From contig OZ022245.1 in the NCBI GenBank assembly GCA_963978895.1, positions 21,756,968 through 21,820,967 on the forward strand: 64,000 nucleotides of DNA. The letters run 5' to 3'. The notes beneath the pieces are model-generated. The model ran no database searches and had not been told where the DNA came from. It worked only from the letters and a program-made list of their open reading frames with translations. The position numbers and the translations under genes were made by a program. Positions 55,207 to 64,000 of the stretch are shown piece after piece (position 1 is the stretch's first letter; every line of letters starts with the position of its first letter). This DNA comes from Erpobdella octoculata (Eukaryota > Annelida > Clitellata > Hirudinida > Erpobdellidae).

Positions 55207-58200
55207 GTGTGTGTTCACTCCTGAAGAGCTTTTCTGTGGAGGTCATCAGAAGAAAACCCCCCCTCGAGCAAACGTTTCGGCTCTTTAATTTCTTGACGTT
55301 CTAAGGGGGGCGAGCCACGTTCGACGGACGAACGTCCTCCGGCAGAAAATGTTTTTGTTCTTTTCCGACATCGAATTTCTATCATTCCTTGCATCGTGGC
55401 AGATATTTGTCATGCAAATAAACTCGCGACTTTAGAGAAATTCAGACTATTCAAGTGAGAAAACCTTTGACGACATAACGGCTTCGCTTTCGTAGCGGTA
55501 CTTAATATCGCCACGTAAACAAAGACGAAGCAATTCTATTCTTGCGGAGCGGAGAGAGCGGCTTCTAAATTTGGAAAATCTTCTTTTTTCTCTCTTTGAG
55601 ACCAAATCCAGAATGAAGCCGATTCTGCTGCTTCAGAAATCTGTTTAACTGCACGGGTCCGCTCTCTGTTAGACATTCCCAGGGCCCGCAGCAACTTTAG
55701 CAAAGATTTACCAACCAAACCGCGTGCTCCGACTTCAACAGCAAAAAGCTCAGCTCTTGAGCCATTTGCTTCCAAATCCAACATCAATTCTCTGTATCTT
55801 TCTAATTTCATGATGTTACTGGCCTCCATGTTGCTTTCCCAAGGCACTGTCAACTCGATGAGAAGAAATGTCTTGGCCAGACTCGAAAAAACAACTATGT
55901 CTGGCCTTTTTCCACTTTCCTTTATTGAAACTGGGAAGCACTTTTCCGTTTTCAGATCGGGAGAGACCCTCCAGTCGTTCGCCGCATGGAAAACATTCTC
56001 TCCTTCCGTGAGGGTTCTTTTTGGGCGATTTAGCTGCGGCAATCCCTCTCTCAAAAAATAAATCCTCCTCCTAGGTTTCACCTCCATTGAGTTGGCTTTT
56101 CGGCAGGCCTCTTTTACAAATCCCAGCAGCTTTTGGAGAACAAGGTTGTGGCGCCACGTGTATCTACCATGAGAAAGGGAATAGGAGCAGGAGGAAAGAA
56201 TATGAATCAATGACTGCGACTGACCGCAGAGCTGACACTCATCGTTCTCAATTAATTTTCATTTCTTTAAATTGCTGGCTGTTGGCAGCTGATCATACAT
56301 CGATCTAATGAGGAACGATAGCCGCACTGGAGCATAGCGCCATATATCTTCCCATGACAGAGACCGCTGAACTGTCTCCTCCCATCTGGTCCAGTCGCCT
56401 TGCTGTGACAATTGTGCGCTCTTCACAACTCTCTCGCTTTCTATCGCTTGCTTTCTGTCCTGAACAATCAAGTCTGATCTTTCCTGAGCGTTTGCCTTGG
56501 ACCACCAGAGATGGTGGTTCCATCCAACACCATGCCGCCCCAACTGAACTGCTCCGGTCCTTTCAGTCCACTGGAGAGAAACCGTGGCATTCTCTATTTC
56601 AACCCTAGCATTCCATTTGGTTCCTGAGATTAGAGTTGGTTTTACCTCAGCGACTCTCTGATCCGTTGAATTATCGAGCATCATCTGAGTTCTCAGTTTG
56701 CTGATCTTGAAATCTTCAACAAAAGACCGCAATGGAAGTCTCAGCTTGGCTGTTTTGCCGTAGAGAGCCACAGACGTCAATCCCTGAGGCAGACCCAACC
56801 ATTGACGTGTAAAACGAGCTATCTTTCTTTCTAGTTTCTCCACAACTTGCAGACCAATTTCATAGACTGTCAAAGGCCAAAGCAGTCTTGGCACTAAAAC
56901 AAATTGCAAAATCCACACTTTGAACCTGCTCTGAAGAGGAGCAGCATTAATGCTTTCCATGGAGACAGTTGCCATACGGAGAATAGAAGCACCCTGATCA
57001 ACGTCATTCAGGGATTTACAATACCATCTCCCGAAACTTTTCACTGGTTCGTCGCTCACTGTTGGAATCTTGTTACCATCAACAGAGAAAACGGTGTATT
57101 CATCAATTTTACCGCGACGCAGGGAGAGACTTCTCGATTTAGATGCTTTAAAACTCATTCCGCACCATTTGAGTAGATCGCTGAAGACATCAAGTGTCCG
57201 TCTCATTAAAATACACTTATTCAAACTAATTGTCGTGTCGTCCATGAAAGCTCTCAGAGGTGGCATGAAAATACCTCGGCCGACATAAACATCTTCTACC
57301 CTTGCACCAACTGAATTCAGAAGTAGTTGCATTGCTAGCACGAATAATATGGGAGAAATAGAGCACCCCATGGCTATACCGACATGAAGACGAAACCAAT
57401 CGGTTGAACACGTCTTTGTCGATAATCTCAGGTGAAAATCTTGAAAATACTGTCGTAGAATATCCATAACGAACTTTGGAACATGGTGCATCGTCAAAGC
57501 TCTCCAAATCAGCTGGTGACGAACCACTCCATAAGCATTTGCAAGATCAAGCCAAACGACGTGCAAACTGAGTCGATTCTGTTTTGCTCTTTTTATAGAC
57601 TCCCAGATCATGGTAGAATGTTCGATGCAACCAGGAACACCAGGGATTCCTCCTTTCTGAATTGACTTGTCTATGTAGTCGTTTTGTGTTAGATAGCTCG
57701 TCAACCTCTTGGCAAGCACAGCAAAAAATATTTTTCCTTCAACATTGAGAAGAGAAATTGGTCTGAACTGATTGATGTCGACTGAAACTTTCTCCTTTGG
57801 TATAAAAATGCCTTCAGCTTTTTCCCACTCTTTATCAACAGACCCGGAAGTCCAAGCAGACTTGAGCAATGAGTGTAAAACTTTCAACACACCCGGACAT
57901 TTTTTATACACCAGGTATGGTAAACCATTTGGGCCTGGAGCAGATCTATTTCTTGTTTTTCGGAGGAATTGGGATATGTCAAAAATTGAAATTACTCCCT
58001 CGTTGAAAGCAACCTTTGGAAGAGGAATCTCGGGAAGATCTGATCTTTCAGCTAGTTCTTTGTCGCCCAAGGGGTCAATGAAAGCAGCTCGGAAGTGATG
58101 ATCAAGCTGCTCTTTACTGACTTGCAGAGTACCTGACTTTGGTGGATCGAGCAAGCTTTTACCATAACGGAATGGATCTCTGACAAACTGGAATCTTGCT

Positions 58201-59120
58201 TTCCTTTGTCCTCTTTTCTTTACCCGCAAACGTTCTGCTCGCAAGAGTGCACTCAATCGCTGCCTCAAGTCATGTCGTAATGCTGAGAGCCCTGGTTTCT
58301 CGTTGTCTGGAGCTCTCCTCCATTGTTGACGAAGTCGTTTTTTTTCCTTTTTGAGTCTAGCAATCTCTCGTTGTCGCCTTGAAATATGAGTTTTTTCGCC
58401 TCTGTCCATGAGAACTTTTTCCTTGGAACCGAAAATCTCTAAACACTTGTTGTAAATGGTGTCAGTTAGATTGTTCACTTGAAACATTGGAAGTTCTTTC
58501 ATCTGCACTTTGAGAAGCTTGGAAAGTATCTCGTCGAGCTTCGACCAATCCGCTTTGTGAGCAGCAGCGGGGAAGTTAATTCTAGCCCGAGGTTGCCTAT
58601 TCTCGTCGCTATCAGGATCGTGGAACCTGTCGGGGCTGTGGTTGGCATCCGGCCCGACTTGGCCCGGCGTTTTACCTAAAGCAATGCTTGCTTCAGTACG
58701 ATGATCCTGTACAGCTTTAAGCAGGTAACCCATTTTCGTACGGTGAACCTTCATACCGCGGCTTGTTGCGAAACCTCTACCGCACACACACTCATGAAGT
58801 GTTCCCCCATTAGGGTCCGTTGGAAGAGCAAGTTCGATGGCCGTAGGTCCGATTGTGAGCTCATCATACTCCCCCTCCTTTCGGTTGGAGCTCTGGGGGC
58901 ATAAATTCGATTTCGTTGTCGCAGCTAGATGAACGGTGTTTTTTGTATCCCGGCTAAGCTGGGCCAGGATACCCGTAATACTCGTCTTTCCGAGTTGCCA
59001 CCTGTCTTTCCACGGTGTCACCGGTCTTTCCCAGTTGCCACAAGGTCTTTCCCGAGAGTCACCCGGTCTTTCCCGGGGGTCAAATGGCTAACGCCTCAAA
59101 AATGTGTGTTCACTCCTGTG
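55207..59120 (-). mobile_element. RLE-type non-LTR retrotransposon, element 1 (R2/HERO-like)
   Basis: On the minus strand it has a 5' region with ~20-bp GGGAAAGACCGGGTG repeats (58975-59090), a protein frame (59021-55536, one stop) and a ~330-bp 3' UTR ending CTTCAGGAGTGAACACACAC and passing into (CATA)n. There is no poly(A). The terminal word AGGAGTGAACACAC also occurs upstream of its own 5' end (59105-59119), so another element of the same subfamily probably lay head-to-tail with it. Confidence 0.85.
55536..59021 (-). pseudogene. RLE-type retrotransposon protein, interrupted by one TGA
   Basis: 920 codons are open from 59021 to a TGA at 56259-56261. The same frame then continues 240 codons to 55536. 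In the intact relative (60120-63656) the stop codon position is Trp (KWGKLENE). The N-terminal CxC...H zinc finger (CVCGRGFATSRGMKVHRTKM) has Tyr instead of its last Cys. The RT follows with FRPISLLNVEGKIFFAVLAK, WLDLANAYG, GIAMGCSISPILF and an FMDD active site. After the stop come a CCHC knuckle (CQLCGQSQSLIHILSSC) and the restriction-like endonuclease (RPDIVVFSS, LIELTVPWE). The start is uncertain because the upstream frame remains open. Confidence 0.88.
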
Positions 59121-59150
59121 AATGAATGTATGTGAGTATGTATGTATGTA

Positions 59151-59223
<73 letters not shown>

Positions 59224-59604
59224 ATGTATGTATGTATGTATGTATGTATGTATGTATGTATGTATGTATGTATGTATGTATGTATGTATGTATGTATGTA
59301 TGTATGTATGTATGTATGTATGTATGTATGTATGTATGTATGTATGTATGTATGTATGTATGTATGTATGTATGTATGTATGTATGTATGTATGTATGTA
59401 TGTATGTATGTATGTATGTATGTGTTTTTTACAATATTTCGGAACTAAATGTTTATTCAGAGTTTGTATGTGTGTATGTATCTATGTATGTATGTTTGTA
59501 TGTATGTATGTATGTATGTATGTATGTATGTATGTGTGTATGTATGTATGTATGTATGTATGTATGTATGTATGTATGTATGTATGTATGTATGTATGTG
59601 TATG
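59121..59604 (+). repeat. TG and TATG microsatellite between RLE elements
   Basis: A TG run (59156-59207), about 55 TATG units, then a unique 35-base word also found at 44-78, then more TATG. It separates the 3' end of element 2 from the 5' end of element 1. Confidence 0.95.
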
Positions 59605-62600
59605 TGAAAACTCTTCTTCGAGCAAGTTCGTCAGAGGTCTTCAGAGGAAGACCCTCCCAGCGTTTCGGCCCTTTTCCTGACGCTACCACGGGAGGGCGGG
59701 CCACGACCGTTGATCAGACGGCCGCCCCCTGACGAAATTTGTGTATCACATGCCGTTTCCGACCAGAACCAGATAACCGGCAAATCTTCAAAGTACCAGA
59801 ACCAAGAAGTCATTTTGAAACCGTCAAGCAACTGTAACAAGATGAGAAACTGTCTTTCAAACGCCGGAACTTGAGCATGTAGTAACTGTAGCATCCACCA
59901 AACCGCCAGATTCCGATACCGAAAGAAACATTCACCTCCGGAACTTCGAGCCATGCCATCACTTTCACCAAACGAGAAACACCACAAACCATAATGGCAG
60001 GAAACATTGTTTCGATTATTTTCTAAACGCCAGCAACTTTCCTTCTATTGCAAACAACCGAAACTTTCGCCGGCAGCCATAACGCGACTTCGTCCCTGAA
60101 CTTGTAAACAAAGGAGGAGCTAACACTGTTGTACGGAAGCCAGAAGTGGCTGTTTAAATTTATTATCTCCTTTTTCATTCCTTTGCATCCATATCCAAAA
60201 AGAAGCTGTTTTTGCTCTTTCAGCTATTTTCTTGATAGCTTGAGTTTTTTTCCGACCCGACATTCCGAGAGCCACAAGCAATTTGACGAGTGAGCGACCG
60301 GCTAAACCCCTGGCGCCTACTTCAACTGGAAAAATCTCGACTCTATATCCCGCACGCTCCAAATCTTGGGCAAGGATTCTGTAACGCTCTTCTTTCAAGA
60401 TATTTGAGGCTTCCATGTTGCTTTCCCATGGCACTGTCAATTCGATGAACAGCAACGTCTTGGCCAAACTGGAAAAAATGACAATGTCCGGTCTCAATCC
60501 GCTGCTGCGAACCAATTCCGAAAAGCAGTCTTCATCTTTTAAGTCTGCTGATATCCTCCAGTCATTTGCCGCATCAAGCAACGATTCTCTTCTCGTACTT
60601 GCCTTTCTGCGGCCCAAGTGCTGCAAGCCTTCTCTCAAGAAATAAACTTTTCTTCTGGGGCACAACTGCATCGAATTGGCTAGTCTGCAGTTCTCCTTGA
60701 TAATGCCCAGTATCTCTCTTAGAACCTCATTGTGGCGCCACGTGTATCTTCCCTTTGCCAAAGCATACGGACAACATGAGAGAATATGAATCAGAGTTTC
60801 TGTTTTCTCACACAGCTTGCAGGCTTCATTTTCAAGCTTTCCCCACTTCACTAAGTTCGAAGCTGTCGGCAGTTGATCATACATCGCTCTAATCACAAAA
60901 GATAGGCGGATGGGCGAGTAACGCCACAAATCATTCCATGTCATCGAATGTTGAACTGCCGCCTCCCATCTAGTCCAATCGCCCTGTTGCGACATCTGAG
61001 CACCTAACTGCACTCTTTCCAACTCCATTGCTCGCCTTCTGTCTTGAATAATCAGGTTTGTCCTTTCCTGCGACGAGGCCTTAGACCACCACACATGATG
61101 GAACCAACCCAGACCGAGCCGTCCCGGTTGCACTGCTCCGAGCTTTTCAGACCATTGCAAAGATCCCTCGGCTTCACGGATGTCCCTCCCTGCAGTCCAG
61201 CCTTTTCCCGATCCAATTGATGGGCCCACATTCACGATACATGGGTCTGAAGAGTTGTCCAGCATCAACTGTGTCCGTATCTTGCTAATCTTGTACTCTT
61301 CTACTAGGGACTTGAATGGAAGAGCTAACTTAGCTGACTTACTGTATAGAGCTAAAGTTGTTAACGCCGGTGGAAGTCCTAGCCATTTCCGAATGCAGCA
61401 GTTCATTTTCTTCTCCATTCGCTCCACGTGAGATAAACATATCTCATAGATTGTTAATGGCCATAGCAACCTCGGTATCAAAACAAACTGTACCAGCCAT
61501 ACCTTGAACTTTCCCTGCAGCTCGGTTGAATTGATTTTCCTCAAGTCCTCAACCAAGCCCTGCAGAACAATGCTGCTCCGATTCACATCATTCATGGAGA
61601 CGTTGTACCATCTTCCCAAGCTTTTCACAGGCTCTTGCTGGATTGTTGGGATTTCGCAACCAGCCACCGAGAATGAGACAAAACCATCAATCTCTCCATG
61701 TCGCAAAGAAAGGCTTCTCGATTTGGTTGGCTTGAACTTCATTCCACACCAGGACAACAAGTCGTTGAAATTTTGAAGAATACGGCGCATTTCGCCGCAG
61801 TGATTCAAGATAAGAGTAGTGTCGTCCATGAAGGCTTTTATTGATGGCATGAAAATTCCTTTTCCCAGGTAAACATCCTGAACCCGAGATGCAATCGAAC
61901 CGAGCAATAATTGCATAGCCAGAACAAATAGGATGGGAGAAATTGAACACCCCATAGCAATTCCGACCCGCAAGTTGAACCACTCTGTGGAGCACGTCGA
62001 TGTTGACAGACGTAGCCTAAAACGGCGAAAATACTGTTGCAGAACATCGATGAGGAATTCTGGAACATTGTGCCTTTTGAGTGTCTTCCAGAGCAATTGA
62101 TGGCAAACAGTCCCGTACGCGTTTGCTAAATCAAGCCAGACCACATGCAGGCTGAGTTGGTTTTGTCTTGCTCTTTTGATGGCCTCCCAAATCATGGATG
62201 AGTGCTCGATACATCCCGGTACTCCGGGGACTCCTCCTTTTTGCACGGATCTGTCAATGTACTCATTACGAATTGCAAAATCCGTGAGCCTCTTGGCCAG
62301 AACAGCGAAAAATATTTTTCCCTCCACGTTCAAAAGTGAGATTGGTCGGAATTGGTTGATATTGACCGAATCTTTTTCTTTGGGGATAAAAACTCCCTCC
62401 GCCTTCTGCCATTCCCTATCTACGCATCTAGATCGCCATGCAATCTTTAAACGGTTGTAGAGCAGCTTTTGCACGCCTGGACATCTCTTGTATAACAAAT
62501 ATGGAATGCCGTTGGGACCTGGGGCAGATTTGTTCCTCGTTTTTTTTAGAAACTGAGATACTTCATTCATCTTTATCTCTCCACCGTCGAAAGCCACTTT

Positions 62601-63833
62601 CGGCAACTGTACTTCGGGAAAATCGGTTCTTTCCGGCAGCTCTGAATCGCTAAGAGGATCTTTGAACGCCAAACGGAAGTGCTCCTCTAATTCTTGTTTT
62701 GTCGCTCGAAGAGTGCCAGATTTTGGTGGATCCAGCAAACTTTTTCCGAAGCAAAATGGATTTTCCATGAATTTGCATCTGGCTTTCTTTTGCTCACTTT
62801 TCTTTTTCCGGAGTCTTTCTGCAGCCCTGAGAGCCCGGAGCCGATTTTTTACATCCCGCCACAGTTCAGACAGACCAACTTTTTCGACCCCCTCTGCGAT
62901 TCTCCATTGTCGCCTGAGTTTCTTTCGCTCCTTCTTTAATTTTTCAATTTCTCTCTGCCGTCTGGATACTGCTGCATGCGTGTGAACCGGGTTTTTCTGG
63001 ACCACACCAAATGAATCAAAACATTTTTTGTAGATAATTTCTGAGAAGGTTTTCATATCGAGTTGTGGATTCTCCCTCAACTGGGCTTTGAGTAATCTCG
63101 TCAACTCCAAGTCTAATGTTGACCAAGCTGAAGTGTCAATTGCTTTCGGAAATTTAATTCTTGTCTTGGGTTCTGAATTTACATCTGCTTCTGAATCGGA
63201 GACTTTGTCGGGGCTGTGGTTAGCTTCCGGCCCGGCGTAGTCAGACGTGTTACCTGCCTCCTTGGTTGATGCAGAGCGTTGATTGATAGCAGTTTGACAA
63301 CCCATTTTAGTTTTATGAACATTCATTCCGCGAATTGACTTGAATCTTCTTCCACAAACACATTCAGTTCCTCCGTCGAAAACAATCTGTGGAACATGGA
63401 TGGGTTCTGGAACTTCTTGAGCCGACGAAACTGAGCCCGCACTGAGAGATGATGGGCGGCGAACAGAAGCGGGAAGACATCCCATTTTTGTTCTGTGAAC
63501 TTTCATTCCTCGGACTGTCTTAAAGCTTTTTCCACACACACACAACACGGGCAAACCCCCATCAGGGTTCCTTGGAAAAGCCGGTTCATCATCCTGTAGT
63601 CCATTGATGAGCTCATCATTCTCCCCCCCCCCTTTCGGTAAGAGCTCTGGGGGCATAATTCTTTTGTTGTAGATGTAGCATGCGAAGACGGAAATGTGCC
63701 CCGGCTAGCCAGGCCAAGACACCCGTAGTTCTTGTCTCTCCAAGATGTCTCCGGTCTTTCCCGGTGCCACTCGGTCTTCCCCGAGTGCCCCTCAGTCTTT
63801 CCTGAGTGTCCGATGGCTAATGCCCATGAAATG
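59605..63833 (-). mobile_element. RLE-type non-LTR retrotransposon, element 2
   Basis: This is a complete-looking element: a 5' region with ~20-bp GGAAAGAC repeats (63715-63815), a 1178-codon frame, and a ~515-bp 3' UTR ending GAAGAAGAGTTTTCACATAC before (CATA)n. The last 167 bp (59604-59770) are identical to the right edge of the window (63834-64000), which is the 3' end of a third, upstream copy in the same orientation. Confidence 0.9.
60120..63656 (-). CDS. RLE-type retrotransposon polyprotein (zinc fingers, RT, endonuclease)
   Basis: The frame has 1178 codons. Two CxC...H...C fingers lie at residues 39-60 and 99-120 (CVCGKSFKTVRGMKVHRTKM; CVCGRRFKSIRGMNVHKTKM) and should bind DNA or RNA. 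A basic helical linker (RRQREIEKLKKERKKLRRQW) follows. RT spans about 390-680 with FRPISLLNVEGKIF, VWLDLANAYGTV, GIAMGCSISPILFVL and FMDD (about 608-612) in place of the common YADD. A CCHC knuckle (CKLCEKTETLIHILSCC, about 945) precedes the endonuclease (RPDIVIFSS and ELTVPWE, about 1055-1078). This single-frame layout with a C-terminal restriction-like endonuclease is that of the R2/NeSL/R4/HERO group; the finger and ELTVPWE motifs look most HERO-like. The frame conserved upstream of a G10 run suggests the true start may lie further 5'. Confidence 0.9.
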   Translation of the reverse strand: MPPELLPKGGGENDELINGLQDDEPAFPRNPDGGLPVLCVCGKSFKTVRGMKVHRTKMGCLPASVRRPSSLSAGSVSSAQEVPEPIHVPQIVFDGGTECVCGRRFKSIRGMNVHKTKMGCQTAINQRSASTKEAGNTSDYAGPEANHSPDKVSDSEADVNSEPKTRIKFPKAIDTSAWSTLDLELTRLLKAQLRENPQLDMKTFSEIIYKKCFDSFGVVQKNPVHTHAAVSRRQREIEKLKKERKKLRRQWRIAEGVEKVGLSELWRDVKNRLRALRAAERLRKKKSEQKKARCKFMENPFCFGKSLLDPPKSGTLRATKQELEEHFRLAFKDPLSDSELPERTDFPEVQLPKVAFDGGEIKMNEVSQFLKKTRNKSAPGPNGIPYLLYKRCPGVQKLLYNRLKIAWRSRCVDREWQKAEGVFIPKEKDSVNINQFRPISLLNVEGKIFFAVLAKRLTDFAIRNEYIDRSVQKGGVPGVPGCIEHSSMIWEAIKRARQNQLSLHVVWLDLANAYGTVCHQLLWKTLKRHNVPEFLIDVLQQYFRRFRLRLSTSTCSTEWFNLRVGIAMGCSISPILFVLAMQLLLGSIASRVQDVYLGKGIFMPSIKAFMDDTTLILNHCGEMRRILQNFNDLLSWCGMKFKPTKSRSLSLRHGEIDGFVSFSVAGCEIPTIQQEPVKSLGRWYNVSMNDVNRSSIVLQGLVEDLRKINSTELQGKFKVWLVQFVLIPRLLWPLTIYEICLSHVERMEKKMNCCIRKWLGLPPALTTLALYSKSAKLALPFKSLVEEYKISKIRTQLMLDNSSDPCIVNVGPSIGSGKGWTAGRDIREAEGSLQWSEKLGAVQPGRLGLGWFHHVWWSKASSQERTNLIIQDRRRAMELERVQLGAQMSQQGDWTRWEAAVQHSMTWNDLWRYSPIRLSFVIRAMYDQLPTASNLVKWGKLENEACKLCEKTETLIHILSCCPYALAKGRYTWRHNEVLREILGIIKENCRLANSMQLCPRRKVYFLREGLQHLGRRKASTRRESLLDAANDWRISADLKDEDCFSELVRSSGLRPDIVIFSSLAKTLLFIELTVPWESNMEASNILKEERYRILAQDLERAGYRVEIFPVEVGARGLAGRSLVKLLVALGMSGRKKTQAIKKIAERAKTASFWIWMQRNEKGDNKFKQPLLASVQQC

Positions 63834-64000
63834 TATGTGAAAACTCTTCTTCGAGCAAGTTCGTCAGAGGTCTTCAGAGGAAGACCCTCCCAGCGTTTCG
63901 GCCCTTTTCCTGACGCTACCACGGGAGGGCGGGCCACGACCGTTGATCAGACGGCCGCCCCCTGACGAAATTTGTGTATCACATGCCGTTTCCGACCAGA
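63834..64000 (-). mobile_element. 3' end of a third RLE element (runs off window)
   Basis: This is identical over 167 bases to the 3' terminus of element 2 (59604-59770) and in the same orientation. It lies 20-30 bases upstream of the 5' region of element 2, with only CATACATTT left as intervening microsatellite. Confidence 0.9.

Overview
This is a repeat-dominated window from an animal nuclear genome, most likely an invertebrate. The evidence is metazoan-type initiator-Met tRNA genes (72 nt, starting AGCAGAGTGGCGCAG), GT-AG spliced transposase exons, RNA polymerase III genes, and a transposon set (Helitron, hAT, RLE-type non-LTR, Gmr1-like Ty3/Gypsy, CR1/Jockey-type LINE) seen together only in animals. 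The window does not allow a species call. Only one host-like protein gene is visible, a leucine-rich-repeat (LRR) protein at 30.1-31.9 kb, and it is frameshifted.

0-8.3 kb: a relic hAT transposon (257-4059, perfect 8-bp TSD) is filled with later Helitrons. It is followed by a duplicated locus, a second hAT-type element (5574-7105) made largely of CCCGAA repeats, and a truncated copy of the LRR gene. 8.3-14.4 kb: back-to-back non-autonomous Helitrons, one carrying a 1.17-kb ATGT array. 14.4-19.6 kb: mostly unrecognised AT-rich DNA with MITEs, a 296-bp tandem duplication, two tandem initiator-Met tRNA genes, and a second copy of the 3.5-4.5 kb locus. 19.6-27.9 kb: a Helitron interrupted by a complete, apparently young Ty3/Gypsy-type element. 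Its integrase lies upstream of reverse transcriptase (Gmr1-like order), and its primer-binding site matches the tRNA-Leu(UAG) gene found later in the window.

27.9-34.5 kb: a tRNA-derived SINE split by a hAT deletion derivative, the LRR gene, a composite Helitron block, and TA arrays holding truncated initiator-tRNA pieces. 34.7-46 kb and 39-54 kb: two interleaved segmental duplications carrying LINE fragments, tRNA-Leu, a Mutator/FLYWCH-like exon and minisatellites. 46-51.3 kb: a TIR element with nested debris, then a full 3-kb hAT element with a four-exon transposase gene. 54.7-64 kb: head-to-tail RLE-type (R2/HERO-like) retrotransposons lying in ATGT microsatellite; the 1178-codon copy has a long open frame.

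The window works as a record of nested insertion. Paralogous copies of the same locus supply empty sites that show exactly where Helitrons landed (A^T), and 8-bp duplications date the hAT insertions relative to one another. The most notable objects are the Gmr1-like element with its matching tRNA primer gene, the Helitron family with three empty sites, and the tandem RLE elements in microsatellite.
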